Below are positions 1 to 12,000 of a stretch of 64,000 bases of DNA, in pieces. Source of the DNA: Pseudopyrenochaeta lycopersici (lineage: Eukaryota > Ascomycota > Dothideomycetes > Pleosporales > Pseudopyrenochaetaceae); the NCBI GenBank assembly GCA_003313425.1, contig NHZP01000006.1, forward strand, positions 1,178,001 through 1,242,000, read 5' to 3'. Every line of letters starts with the position of its first letter. Within the stretch, counting starts at the first letter, position 1. The position numbers and the translations under genes are program-made. The notes beneath the pieces are model-generated. The model saw only the letters and a program-made list of their open reading frames with translations. It had not been told where the DNA came from and ran no database searches.

Positions 1-420
1 CGCATCGGCCTCTCGCTTTCCAATGGGAACACCATAAGGCCTCCATGGCTTCCAAGTCCAACCTCCAGCTTCTGGGTCCGCTTCAGCATCTCGCTTGCCG
101 ATGGGAACACCATATGGGCGCCATGGCCTCAAAGTCCAACCTCCAGCTTCCGCATGAGCTTCAGCATCGCGCTTGCCAATGGGAAGACCGTATGGCCTCC
201 ATGGCTTCCAAGCCCAGCGTTGGGGGTCTGCATCGCGCTTCTCATAGTAGCCAAAATCAAAGTCCTCGGGGAATTCTCCAGGAAAGTCCTCTGGGAAGCT
301 CTCAGTGACCTCAGTCTCAGTAACGGCGGGAGAAGCAGCAGTCTCAGTTGGTACAGGAAGAGCGGCAGCGGAGGCGGTAGCCGCGAGCACGGCTACAGTG
401 ATGATTGCGTTGATTTTCAT
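1..420 (-). CDS. Secreted Kex2-processed repeat precursor, probable alpha-factor-type mating pheromone (cut by left edge)
   Basis: The minus strand reads open from ATG at 420-418 to the window edge, 140 codons with no stop. Residues 1-19 form a signal peptide (MKINAIITVAVLAATASAA). An acidic Pro/Glu/Phe-rich pro-region follows to about residue 60, then three cassettes, each beginning after Lys-Arg. The peptide cores are WAWKPWRPYGLPIG, WTLRPWRPYGVPIG and WTWKPWRPYGVPIG, each followed by Lys-Arg. Spacers such as DAEAHAEA and DAEADPEA are runs of X-Ala/X-Pro dipeptides, the substrate pattern of Ste13-type dipeptidyl aminopeptidase in yeast alpha-factor. Trimming Kex2 ends and X-Ala/X-Pro pairs would leave three peptides of exactly 16 residues (my inference). 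This architecture is that of alpha-pheromone precursors, secreted and sensed by a Ste2-type receptor. A fungal cyclic-peptide (dikaritin/KEP) precursor is the alternative. The 3' end lies outside the window. Confidence 0.78.
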   Translation of the reverse strand, partial: MKINAIITVAVLAATASAAALPVPTETAASPAVTETEVTESFPEDFPGEFPEDFDFGYYEKRDADPQRWAWKPWRPYGLPIGKRDAEAHAEAGGWTLRPWRPYGVPIGKRDAEADPEAGGWTWKPWRPYGVPIGKREADA

Positions 421-1772
421 GATTAACACGAATGAATCGGTTGGTAAAAACGAATGTTAGAAGTGAGAGAATTATGGATCGACTATGACCAGAGTGACTG
501 CTTTTGGGGTTTGAGATTGTAGTCGGTGGTGAGAAAAAACATGGGTCTTGAAGGCAGTATTTAACCTCGAGAAATAGATATATACATATAAGGGTATTAA
601 GGGGCCTCTAACTCCCTGCTGTTGTCAATAGGATCAATAAAGAGCCAGAAGGGCCAATACACCAGTAGCGAGCGAGACAAGCACACAATTCGTCCAATAG
701 AGAGGAAGTTTAGCGAAGTGAAGCTGATACCCTCAAAGGAATCACTCTGAATGGAAAGCAATTCGATCCCAATGGTATGGTTCTATTCTGGCAAGCGAAG
801 CTATTCAGAACCTCGTGTGCCCAAACAAACGCCGGGCAACGATGGCCAAGAAGGTTCCTAAGCCTCACATCTATCAGCAGATTCATACAGATTCACGAAA
901 CCCACGGCCTCTTTGTAAACTCGACAAGGGATACCTTAATATATGAAAGAAGCACGTAGTGCAGGCGTGGTGGTGGAGTTACTAGATTAAGGTCTGAATA
1001 AAAGTCAATAGGCGGTGGGGCTTGGCAATCTGTTCAGGGGCGACTTTCTTCACCGCAAGGAGTCACCGCAGCCTTCGCAGCTACCATTATTATTTCAAGG
1101 CATGGATAATGTGTATAATGAGCTTCCTAAAGATCGTGTTCGAGACACATGGCGATTGCGGAGGTGGCTAACAGCCTCGAACATGTGGAAGCATTGATAG
1201 TCTCGCGTGTATCGTCCTACACCCTTCCAACTACTGTAGCAGAAATTCTTCTATTTTGAATAGAATATTAAGATTTGTGGTCTGACGGATGGCACGTCTA
1301 GACCTTCTGCAATGATACTCTTTCCCTGATTGTATTGAAATCTGTAGTTCTGAAGACGTCGTGAACTAGAGACATGTGCCGCAATGACGAGTGATACCGA
1401 AAATGTGTTGACAGAATGAAACAAAAACTGATTTCGATGAGGATTGCGTAGAATGAACTAGAGTCATCTGGAGGAGAAGCTGCTCAGACCTAAAGAGGTG
1501 CAAGGCAACTCCTTGTGGAAGTTGCGATGGACTAGACCAGCAGAGCTCTAATCAATCGAAGTCGAACGTCACTTCAGTACCTACAAGATGTATTGATCAT
1601 TCACCGGAGACTATTCTGTGAGTTGTAGAACCTTGTTGTTCACTGCCAAGATCTGAAGTGTGAACCAACACCGCTGATTCAGCGGCTGCACGGCCACATG
1701 TGGCTTTGCGCCAGAAGGTCGAGCTGATGCGAGAGCTTGTCGCGAGTCGCGACGTGATGCCACTGCGGAAAT
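421..1772. other. Intergenic region, no gene recognised
   Basis: This 1.35-kb stretch separates the 5' ends of two divergent genes, the pheromone-like gene on the minus strand and the methionyl-tRNA synthetase on the plus strand. Only frames of 60-76 codons occur, with no recognisable motif. Apart from the TATA-like run near 580 I see nothing specific. Confidence 0.6.
576..592 (-). promoter_or_regulatory. TATA-like element upstream of the pheromone-like gene
   Basis: An AT-only run reading tatatgtatatatcta on the minus strand lies about 155-170 nt before the ATG at 420. It is a plausible core promoter element; there is no direct evidence of transcription. Confidence 0.35.
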
Positions 1773-3736
1773 ATGCACACTCGTATAGCCAATACTGCGG
1801 CTCCTGCATTCCGAAGAGTTCTTTCAAGCTTCAGAAGGCCCTCGCCCTGGGTTTGCACATCATGTCAGACTCGCAGCACCCGCAATCAACGATATGTCTC
1901 GACTCAACCGATTTCCGATAAACCATACTACATCACCACACCTATCTTCTATGTCAACGCTGCCCCTCATGTGGGTCATTTATATACCATGGTCCTTACG
2001 GACATCATCAAGAGGTGGCATGTTTTGAAGGGACAGAATGCAATACTTTGCACGGGAACGGATGAGCATGGCTTGAAGGTAGTTCTGTGTAGAGATGTTG
2101 GATTGGGCGCCGCTTATTATAGCATAGGTCCAAAGAGCGGCAGCCAAAGCGGGTGTTGACCCTCAACTCTTCTGTGACAAAGGCGCCGAAATATTTAAAG
2201 TAGGCATGCGGAACGAACCTGCGTGAATCATCCTCATCGCTCACATCTCAAAGGAACTTGCGCGGAAGGCCGAGATCACGAATAATCACTTCGTACGAAC
2301 AACAGATAAAGAACATAAGGATGCGGTGGAGTATGCTTGGGTATGCGATTCTGAAGATGTTGCTAGCAAACGATGATAGCTAAATGCGGACAGTACTTGC
2401 TCCAAGAGAAAGGTCTCATATACGAGCAAAAGCATGAAGGATGGTACTCTGTTACGGATGAGTGTTTCTACCCGCAATCCGGCGTACAGCCATATCTCGA
2501 TCCGCCCACAGGAAGGAAGATGATGGTAAAACAAGTCAACGCTATCACCGCCGCGGTTGGCTAACTGGGCTGCAGACATCGATCGAGACGGGAAGCGAAG
2601 TAGAATGGTCTTCAGAGGAGAACTACCACTTTCGTCTCTCAGCATTTCGCGATAGCTTGCTGGAGTTTTACAAGGCAAATCCTGAGTGGATAGCCCCAGA
2701 GCATCGCATGAAGGAGGTGGTACAAGCCGTGGAGTCGGGCCTGGAGGATCTATCAATATCTCGGCCATACGAACGTCTCACCTGGGGTGTTCGGGTTCCG
2801 GGCGACGATACGCAGACTATATATGTCTGGCTCGATGCGCTTATGAACTACGCTACCAAAGCGGGTTATCCTTGGGCTCCGGAACGCGAACACACAGGAG
2901 GTTGGCCGGCCGACTGTCACGTCATCGGCAAAGATATCGTTAGATTCCATTGCATCTACTGGCCCGCCTTCCTCATGGCCCTCGGTCTTCCTCTTCCTAA
3001 GAAGATCCTTACACATGCCCACTGGACACTTGGAGGTTCCAAGATGTCCAAGTCAACCGGTAGAGTGGTAGATCCTTTCCATGCGCTCGATCGATATGGT
3101 TCGGATGTCATGCGGTTCTACATGGCCCACGATGGTGGCATACAAGACGACGCGAGTTACGACAATATTCGCATCATTGCACTGTACAACAAGTTTCTGA
3201 ATCAACAACTTGGCAATCTGGCGTCTCGTGTCACTAGAGGCAAGAAATGGAGCGTGCGAGGGGCAGTCGAGCGTATCGGTGGCAGGTCATCAGACGAGTG
3301 GGAAGAAGGTCCAGGTTCGAAGTTCTGGAAGAATTCGCTCAGCTCAATTGCACCGAAGATTGACGCCTCCTTCGATGCATACGACCCGCGAAAGGCAGTG
3401 TTCCAGATTTCCGAATTCGTCCGAGGAGCCAATGCGTTCTTCCAAATGTCTCAGCCGTGGAGTAAAGCCCTAAATTTCGGGCCAGGCGAGCCTGGTGAGG
3501 ACGTCGACAAGATTGTGTATCTCGCTGCCGAAGCATTGCGCATCACTGGCATCCTTCTCCAGCCATACATGCCCAACAAGGCAAAGACATTGTTGGACCA
3601 ATTAGGTGTACATGCTGATCGAAGGACTTTTGAGTATTGCAGACCAGGAGTCGACCTCGACTATGGGACACCGACAGTCGAGCTTGGTGAAGCGCACAAG
3701 GGCGTACTGTTCCCACCTTTGCCGAGTGAGGAATAG
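1773..3736 (+). CDS. MSM1: Methionyl-tRNA synthetase, mitochondrial
   Basis: The enzyme charges mitochondrial tRNA-Met with methionine using ATP. Exons are 1773-2078, 2128-2199, 2254-2340, 2394-2525 and 2576-3736, giving 585 aa with all junctions in frame. The first about 45 residues are Arg/Ser-rich and lack acidic residues, a typical matrix-targeting leader. The class I catalytic domain follows: [18 protein letters not shown] with the HIGH-like signature, then [12 protein letters not shown] across intron 1, [17 protein letters not shown], and [16 protein letters not shown] containing the KMSKS loop. The C-terminal third is the helical anticodon-binding region, and there is no C-terminal tRNA-binding extension, as expected for the organellar form. 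In exon 2 the acceptor after CATAG is preferred because it restores [12 protein letters not shown]. The third intron acceptor (ending 2393) gives [13 protein letters not shown]. Confidence 0.93.
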
Positions 3737-4122
3737 ACAACACATGTCCGTTGCTATAATTCATCACCAACTTGTGTACTAGTAGGCTGAAAGCGTTGTA
3801 CAAATACTAAAATAAATGTCAAAAGCTGAAGGCAATCACAGTGAATGGATGCTACCAATGTACACTTGTACCTCAAGCGAAGCCACTGTCCATGCGCCAT
3901 GGCTGCCTTAAAGCGCAGGGTTTAGTGCCAAGACCGATGTCATTGCGCGAACTTTACATTTCTAAGAGAACACTTGCGTGTCCTCTGCCCGCAACAACAA
4001 GATAATTACCAGACCGTACCCCGCTGAATTCAAGAAATTGCCTTTGAGAGCATCGGATGCGACGAACAACCGTTTGAATTACTCTTTACGCGCACAATAC
4101 CTCCGCAACTACTTTCGCCATC
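3737..4122. other. Intergenic region
   Basis: This contains the 3' flank of the methionyl-tRNA synthetase and the promoter/leader of the downstream Spp2 gene on the same strand. No ORF or repeat of note. Confidence 0.6.
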
Positions 4123-5586
4123 ATGGCCGCCCCTAAGGAGGGCGGCTTCAAGATGTCGCTCGGAGGACTGAAGGGCAAAGTTGGGCTAAAAGCTGGGCTC
4201 AAGGCTTCTATAGCGCAGAAAGACGCCAAACGACCTCGCCTCGCTCTTGACGACGACGAACCGGATGACTCGAATAAGCAACAAGAAATTCTAGGATGGG
4301 ATGCAGCAGAAGGCGGCGCGGTAGAAGCAGGCGGCAAGAAGGAAAAGGAAGGGCCGCGAATCATTCCAGCTCTACCAAATCGCGATTGGCGTGCAGAAGC
4401 CAGACGCAAACAATTGGCGAAGGCACCGCATCATCAACCGCAGAACAGGGATGTGGAGGAGCCGATGGATGAGCCGAAAGTGCAATATGGACTTACCATT
4501 AGCAAGAGGGATGAGTTGCAGGAGAATGGCACGGCGGAGACCACTACGCCTGAGCTTATGGAAGATGTCAAGGACAATCTGACGGAAGAGCAACGCCTTG
4601 AGAAGAAAGCTCTTGACGCACTATTGAACGGGAAGACTACAGATGATGATCTCGTCATTCCCGTTCAAACCGAAGACGATGCCTTCCTGAACGACCTGCA
4701 CAATGCGCCAGAGGCACCAACCCTCGAAGCCTACGAAGCGACACCCATAGAGGGATTTGGCGCCGCGCTCCTCCGTGGCATGGGCTGGAAGGATGGCGAC
4801 GCAATAGGCAAAAACGGTGCAGCTGTGAAACAAAAAGAGGTTAAGAGACGACCAGCGTTTCTGGGTATTGGTGCGAAAGAGGAGGCTGCAGTAGGTCTTG
4901 AGCTCGGCGAATGGGATGGCAAGGGGAAGGGAAAGGGAAAGAAACCTATCCAAAGTTATAACCCTGTTACGCTACGAAATAAGCATACGGGCGAGTTAAT
5001 TACGGAAGAAGAATTGAAAGCGAAACTCGAAAGCCAAGACTTAGTCAACGAAGAGAAGCCAGATAAGGACAGGAGGAAGTACGATGACGATGAGGAAGCA
5101 GAAGAAAGGAGACGTGAGAAACGGAGAGAGAAGAGGGACGACAGGGACGGGGACCGATCTCGAAGACACGACGATTATGAGAGAGATCGGCGGAAGGATA
5201 AGGACCGCAAAGATGACCGTCGAAAAGACAATGACGATTACTACGACAGCGATCGACGGCGAGACAAACGGAGAAACAGAGATGAGGACTACGACAGCGA
5301 GCGTAGAAAAGATAAGCGAAGAGACCGTGAGCGAGGCGATGACTATGATAGTGAACGTCGAAGGGACAAGCGACGAGAGCGTAGCCGCAGTCCCGATGAA
5401 AGGAAAGATAAGCGCCGAGACCGTTATCGCAGTCGGAGTCGAGATTCCAAAAGGGAGCGTGACCGTCGAGACAGGAGTAGGGATTCTGACGAACGACGGA
5501 AGCGTAGGAGAGACAGAGACTACGAGTACGATGACGATCGAGATGATCGCAAGAGGAGGCATAAGGATGAGAAATATTACAAGTAG
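4123..5586 (+). CDS. SPP2: Pre-mRNA-splicing factor Spp2-like G-patch protein
   Basis: An intronless 487-aa reading frame. Spp2 activates the DEAH helicase Prp2 before the first step of splicing, in the nucleus. The N-terminus is FKMSLGGLKGKVGLKAG, followed by a nuclear, acidic/Lys-rich linker and the conserved IPALPNRDWRAEARRKQ segment near residue 90. The G-patch spans roughly residues 203-250 (EGFGAALLRGMGWKDG ... RRPAFLGIGAK), with the glycines that bind the helicase. From about residue 300 the protein is an extreme Arg/Asp/Lys-rich tail with RS, RD and DYDSER repeats, as in SR-type splicing factors; this tail is longer than in yeast Spp2. The low-complexity tail explains long open frames on the opposite strand, which are not genes. 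The start is the first ATG, in good context (atcATGGcc). Confidence 0.88.
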   Translation: MAAPKEGGFKMSLGGLKGKVGLKAGLKASIAQKDAKRPRLALDDDEPDDSNKQQEILGWDAAEGGAVEAGGKKEKEGPRIIPALPNRDWRAEARRKQLAKAPHHQPQNRDVEEPMDEPKVQYGLTISKRDELQENGTAETTTPELMEDVKDNLTEEQRLEKKALDALLNGKTTDDDLVIPVQTEDDAFLNDLHNAPEAPTLEAYEATPIEGFGAALLRGMGWKDGDAIGKNGAAVKQKEVKRRPAFLGIGAKEEAAVGLELGEWDGKGKGKGKKPIQSYNPVTLRNKHTGELITEEELKAKLESQDLVNEEKPDKDRRKYDDDEEAEERRREKRREKRDDRDGDRSRRHDDYERDRRKDKDRKDDRRKDNDDYYDSDRRRDKRRNRDEDYDSERRKDKRRDRERGDDYDSERRRDKRRERSRSPDERKDKRRDRYRSRSRDSKRERDRRDRSRDSDERRKRRRDRDYEYDDDRDDRKRRHKDEKYYK

Positions 5587-6000
5587 TAGTCAGGATGCCA
5601 CTTATGCAATAACGCATTTGATTATCAACATGAGCATTGTATGGCGCAGTAATAGATAAGATACCAATATAAAATTTGTAGCAACATTCTGCCACGGCCT
5701 TTTCTCTTTATTTCACTATTTCTCGCCAAATTGACATGATGCGTACACGTCACAAGGAGATGTCGTTCCTATCTGAACCGACACTGACAAAAGACTTAGA
5801 ACAAAGGTACATTTTGAATTATTATGTGAACACATTAGATCTATCTCAATCTACTAAGGAATATGATGCAACGCTCAGAGAACCTTCCTAAACGCCATTG
5901 CGCAACCATGTATGTACAATCAGTTCACAAGGCTGGAGGCAAATCTGGTTCTACGCGTGAAAGTCAAACAGGTATATGAGTAAAGGAAAATTTTAAAGAT
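5587..6000. other. Convergent 3' intergenic region
   Basis: Tail-to-tail spacer between the Spp2 gene and the minus-strand membrane protein gene. AT-rich, with no coding signal. Confidence 0.6.
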
Positions 6001-6981
6001 TTAAAAGTTTCGCGACGCAAGAGGTGCTGGCTCCGCTGGCTTGGGATAGCCATTACCATTAGTGTATCCATTGGTATACCCAGTGCCATTGGTGTAGCCG
6101 TTAGTGTTTCCATTCGCATAGCTATTGGTGTGGCCATTCACGGGAGGCGCCGGAGTACCGCGGAAATACTGATGGCTTTCCGCTGCACCATCACCCATAT
6201 GTGCTCGTCCGCCTTCCTCTGCCATCTGCATTTCTGTTTCTGAGCTTTGGTGGTGCTTCGTGCGGAGAGCGGGCAGGAAGTCGACGAAGAAGCTGATAAC
6301 GTAGAAGCCGAAGAGAAACGCCACTACCCACTCCAGGACCGCAGCTACATTCCAATGGTGCTTCTTTGAAGTGACTCCAAACGCAATTGCAAGGGCAACC
6401 TCAGCGAGGATGAAGAACAGTTTCATCCAAAAGGAGATTCGTAGGACGGAATGTTCGCGGTAGTGTATCCCCAGGCGTTGATATTCCCAGCAGATGAATA
6501 TGGCGCTGACGATATAGCCGATTATGAACACAGCAAGAAAGATGTTGTGGAGTCTATTGTGACGTCGAGTATCGAAGACGCTCAAGAGGATAAGACCAGC
6601 AGCACCGACAATCGCAGCAATGGTTGCGCAACCGGAGTATATTTTTTGCCATATTGAGGTGTTTCGTGTAAGTCTGCCGGAGTGTCGCAGCCATCGCTCA
6701 AAAATGAAAGCGAGATCGAAAGTCACAACTACAACCGCAGACATGGCGATGAAAAGCGGTTTCAAGGTGTCAGCTCCAATATCTGAACAGCATTAGCGAG
6801 CATTCGGAGATGTAAACAAGATTCACGCACCAGAGATGTATGGTATTGTTTGGCCTTGAGACATTGAAACATATTGCGGCCGTCCTGTCAAGGACCAGTA
6901 CACCAGCATGGTTATCAACATGGCTGTCCATACTACTGCCGAGAATATAGGAACAACCCAGTAGGATAGGCCTAACACCAT
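6001..6981 (-). CDS. Frag1/DRAM/Sfk1-family multi-pass membrane protein
   Basis: Two exons, 6981-6831 and 6782-6001, split by a 48-nt intron (6783-6830) and joined in frame, give 310 aa. The family includes yeast Sfk1, a plasma-membrane partner of the PI4-kinase Stt4, and mammalian DRAM/PGAP2. Features seen are about six hydrophobic segments, the first at residues 5-25. The family signature crosses the exon junction: QTIPYISDIGADTLKPLFI, followed by ICWEYQRLGIHYREHSVLR. The C-terminal about 55 residues are a hydrophilic tail with an NG-x-TNGYTNG-type Asn/Gly/Tyr/Thr repeat. The start at 6981 is the first ATG that retains the first membrane segment. The exact biological role cannot be read from sequence. 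Confidence 0.85.
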
Positions 6982-9083
6982 ATTGACTGACGCCTCTAGG
7001 CTATGGTCTTGTGGGTTGAGAGAGCGAAGAGTAAGTATTCTCTATCGTGCCAGACAATGGCACTAGATGCGATCTGATGCGGAAGAAGCGGATACACCCA
7101 GGAAGGCACGCGACAGATCTAACAAGAGCAAAATTAAAATGGAGAAAGAGATGAATCCTTCGACAGACAAGGAGCAGGATCAAGATAATGAAGTGGGCCG
7201 CGCAGAAGCGATTAATAACTGGATCATCGCACGACTGAAAGTTTCCTTTAGAACCATCTTGAAGCGGACGTGCCTATGATGTCACTTTGGCCATTGCCTT
7301 GCCTAAGCCTTGTCGGTGTCGCAAGCGCCCGCGGTCCGAAGCGAATCGGGTCTACACGTCACAAAAACATGGACGAAAAAGACTCTAGACACCTGGAATT
7401 AAGACGGCGTTCGTACCGTACGTCGCATGGAAGGTTTTCCGATAGGTTGTTCAAATCATAAATTGCGACGAGTTGTGGCTCTGTTGGAAAGCCATCAGGA
7501 TGACTAAGGTCGCCAGTTTTGTCGCGGCCAAATCACGATGGATGCTTTTTCGTTCAACGCAGATGAGCAATCTCGCTACGGGAGGAAAGTCTCAACGACA
7601 GGACCAAAGACAATCTATGCCACACGAAACTACGACTGTTGGTTACCATTTGACTCCTCCGGTGATTTCATGGGTATAGCATGAGGTCGTCAGAGGTCGT
7701 CACTGGCCGTCAAAGCCTCAAGTGACGTCTTACGGACAAATTCTGGAGGCCGACGTTTCTTGCTTATTCACACCGATCTAAGCACTTGATTAATCAGAGT
7801 ATCTTATGCGATCAATTGCTGTCCTTGTGCGCCAGCGGTTAATTCAGGTTGGAAAGCAGAGATCAAAACGTAGCCTTTACTCGCAGCGGGGAAGGTATTG
7901 AGTAATGTTACTGTGCTCTGACCCTTTGCAGGAATCGCGATTCGGTCTCAGTCTACCATGTCAGCCTCGTCGCATTTTTTAGGACCCCGCCCATCTTGTC
8001 TCATCCACCATCTGGGTACACTGCACTTTGTTCCGGGAGTTCTCGGAGCACCTGCTACACTCATCAACGACGGTACAAAACATCCTTCAGATGATAACCG
8101 CTTGGCAACGTGGGCCTCTGCACGCTCTACTAGTGTCTGAAAAGTGACGAAAGGATGACAATAACACGAACGATTGAATGAGAATGTAGATCTGACGGGA
8201 AATTGCCAGCTGCAACAATCTGCGACCAAACTCCAAAGCTTTGGTCGCCCACAAGTTCTTGCCACGGTATCTGAGGCAGGGGTGAAGAATGCGCGATATC
8301 GTGCGACTTCATGCGGCGCTGGCATCGCGGACAGGTCCTGAGGGTGCAACAACATGGGAGCCAGCGAGGTTCATGGTTGACGCGACGGTTCTAAAGACAG
8401 CGATACCCTATATAACGGCTCTTGCAACGGCCGACATCCTGGACGGCCGCCCCATCATGTGAGGATCCGGCATGGAACTTCACGACTGCTGGACGCGTCG
8501 GGGGCTAGTTTGCCATGGTGGGAGGCTCGGGGAAGGTCCGATCAGCCGTTACACGTCCCGTTGCGTCAAGATTCACGGCAGGGATCCAGCCTCGAGCGGC
8601 ACATGCATTGCGTTGCGCCACCTTGATTGGCCTGCAAGCTAGTCTGCTTGATGTTGTTGATTGGCAGGTAAAGTGCATCCTCGATGCTGGTGCATTGTCC
8701 GGTTTCAAGTCGAGGCTCTTCCAGGTTTGTTGTTTACTTTGGTTCCACTTTCTTGCCCTCCTACATGCAGGACTCGTAATCGCGGGCTCAGCGTCGAGAA
8801 TACCTGGAACTGACAACATTAGGTCGTTCGATGCCTGATTCAGTCTTAAACATAGCCCGGCCGATGTTCTGCTATATCGAAGCCTCGTCCTGAACTGCCC
8901 AGCCACCACACCTGAAGTGCACACGGGTAGCCAGGCATTGTATAGGTGAGCTCTCGACCTAAGACATTCCCCGCACTTGCATGAACCCTATTAACCACAA
9001 CTCTTCAGCCGCAGCATATCAATGCGCGCCTTCCAGTAGCCTTGAGCGTCGTCGCTCCTCGAAGACTTTCGCTAGTTTACAGA
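6982..9083. other. Long intergenic region (2.1 kb)
   Basis: This is a divergent promoter region between the Frag1-type gene and the N-myristoylated protein gene. There are overlapping frames of 107 and 139 codons on opposite strands near 8505-8924, but neither shows a family motif or splice-supported extension. A TATA-like ctatataac occurs near 8409. I call no gene here; a non-coding transcript cannot be excluded. Confidence 0.5.
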
Positions 9084-12000
9084 ATGGGGAACCACCAAAG
9101 CACTGCACACCAGAATCGGTTGTCCAAACCGAAAACGAATACGAACTCCCCTAGTCCTTCTTTGCACATCGACTCGCCAATTTCGGCGTCGTCGAGATAT
9201 GCAGACCTAAGTGCGAAAGGACGACAACAGATTAGAGAAACCCTACTGTCGCCGATTGGTACAGATTTCGGCTCAGCGATCTGGTCAAACAAGGACGATG
9301 GCACGGCCGAGCCTGCTACACAAGCACGAGGACGATCATTGTCGATGACCTCCAGGACGAATTCGAGGACCAACTCTAGATCTAACTCGCTTTCGTGCTT
9401 CGGTAGCAAACACGGATCGACTACCAAGCTTGCGGGCTTATCCGATTCCAGGATTTCTCTGGGTTCAGCTACTCAAGTGGACTTGGAAGCAGCCATCAAG
9501 CTCCTGCAGGAGGTCAAACGAAATGCGTCGCCGGAAGATCTTGCAGCTTTGTGTAAGTGCCTCTTTATTGATTTTCAGCTCGCTACAGCCCAGCAGTATT
9601 TTTCATTGTTTGCGGAACGCGTGCACGCTAAGGCACCCACTTACCCAACCTCCGTCCGTTTGTTCGCGTCTCATTCCACCTGTTGATGCAATCAACTGGC
9701 GATGTAGCTGCTACAAAGTGATCGTATCGTGACTAGATTTCTCTACTTTAACGATGTTGATCTGGTTTGAGTTTTGCTGACGCGCATGATAGACGAAGCA
9801 TTAGAGCTTTCCGAGGAATCTACAGTGACATCGATAGAGCAAGGACTTAGCCGGAGAAACTCAGCGGCCGAAAAATCGTCATCGTCACTAACGAGGCGGC
9901 GGTCTTTGCTACAGACCCCTGGGGTCGCTACGCGAATTGCTCCTGTTGAAGGTCGTCGCAGGACATGGAACTCTTGGAAGGCCCCAAAGCTTGACCCTAA
10001 AGAGGAAGCAAAGTGGAATTCCACGCCTAAGGCCGCTCATCATCGCTTGACCGCTCTTAGCTTGGCCGAAGAAAATCGTGACACGTCAACACCTCGAGCG
10101 CAGACTCCCGGAGAGTTGGACTACTCGCATTTGGGAAACCTGAGGCTAGGCACCCTTGTAGTCACGAACGGAGCAGCGTCACCCGCACCAAGTGCGAAAA
10201 TTTTGAAGCCTAACGCTCAAGGTGCAGAAGAAGACGACTACTTTTCGACCGCAGAAGCTAGTCCAAGCTCCCTGACGATGAAGACTACAAGGAGACCTGG
10301 AAACGCGGAGAGTAAATTAGCTGTCCTTCCCACAATTGCTACGACCGACAACGAAGCTGGGGTTATGGACGATGAGATGCCTAGGGTGAAGTCAACTCAA
10401 ACTCAACCTCCCTCCTCTTCGAATGCTCGACTATCAGATGCTCGACCAGAACAAGAGCTCGCAAAGGACCTTCAAAGCATAACTGAGAGTGCAGGTATGA
10501 CCGCGCATAACGCCAGTCAACTTGCGCAGAGTTATCAGGCAGATATCCCTCTCAGCCCTTTCGGAGCATCAATGGAATGTCACAATGACGAATGTGACTA
10601 TACTTTTGGTGCAGTTGGTACAGCTTCCAATGGGAAAGCTATATACGAACTTGATGGCATGAATTTCGTTAAACCCGCCCATGAGCTTGAATCGAATGAC
10701 CTGGGAATTTCTTCCCGGACTCAGCAATGTTTCTCTCAGGAAAGGCAAAGGCCCAATCCAAGTCAACGCCCTCCACCGCGCACAGCTGACTCTGGGTACT
10801 CGTCCGGCGGCAGTCTTCGAGTGGCCAATCGAGAGCAGCCAAAAGATAGCCAGACGGCAACATCTACCGTACGCAGCAGCTCACTGCTGAAAAGGAACAG
10901 TGTCAAGAGAGAGCAGAGCCTTGGTTCTGATCTGTTAGTACAAAGTGCACCACTGGAAGGCCCTGACCTGCCATCGTCAGCGACTGCGCATGCGAAACAA
11001 TTAAGCCAAAGGCCGTCATCGCTGAAGATTCGCGACCTGTCTGCGAGGTCATCGGCAAGGTCTTCAACATCAGAAACTGTTTTTTCGCCTCAGACACCAC
11101 AGTCATTTGTATCAAACACATCTTTTGACAGCGCATCTTCGGTGGCTCAGAAGCGTCTGTCAAAGAAAAGACAATCGCAACTAGAGCACCCGGTAGTACA
11201 ATCATGCCGGCCAATTCTAGAAAGCACCATTCCTGATGTGCCCGAAAATGTGCGCGCAACATTTTCCAGGCGATTATCTCATACACCAGGGATGGAGTGC
11301 TTGACACACACCTATCCTACGACAAACCATGTTCTTGCTGACAAGTCCATTTCCAGTGCTCCGTCTGCAGTCGTCGTAGGGACCAGTCAGGCCACCGAAC
11401 TTGAACCTAAACCTGATCGACCATCGACGCCCCCAGCCCATGGCCGCCGAAGGAGCCTGTCACTGTTTCGAAGGAGGTCGAATATCGAACCCAAATGCGG
11501 TGCAAGAGAAGATGAAAACGTTCCTTTCGGGCTTCTAGATCTTGGTACTATTGCGTCGTCCCTTGGTCAATCACCATACGACGCTGCCATGCCCGGTCCT
11601 TTGAGAAATACCATAACTTCTCCGACCCATCCACATCAGCTAGGTAATCGATTACCTCGCGCCAAATCAATGGTCTGTATGGACGCCGAGTTCGCTGCCG
11701 AATTCGCGCGCATGCGAAGCAAGGATCGAGCTCTGGCTGATCGAGAATTATCAACTCAACGCACTCCAGGACATTCCGGAGTTACCGAACAGGATGCTTC
11801 CACGGCCTCGAGTCGTACACCAGCTCAGCAGCGACGCAGGAGTTACCACAATCTGAAAATGGAAGCAGGCGAGGCTAAAGCTTGGAGGCGACGCCCCAAA
11901 AGCTTCTATGAGGACATGCCACCGGTGCCTTCCATCAATATGGCTAAGGTTTCGATATTGAACTCGCCCATGCCTCGAATGGAGAGTGAAGGCCACAAGA

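Noticed and set aside
5041..5695. Minus-strand frames of 173 and 216 codons opposite the Spp2 tail
   Set aside because: Antisense shadow of the Arg/Asp-repeat coding region; no motif and no splice support.
8505..8924. Overlapping frames of 107 (plus) and 139 (minus) codons
   Set aside because: Opposite-strand shadows of each other with no family signature; not enough to support a gene.
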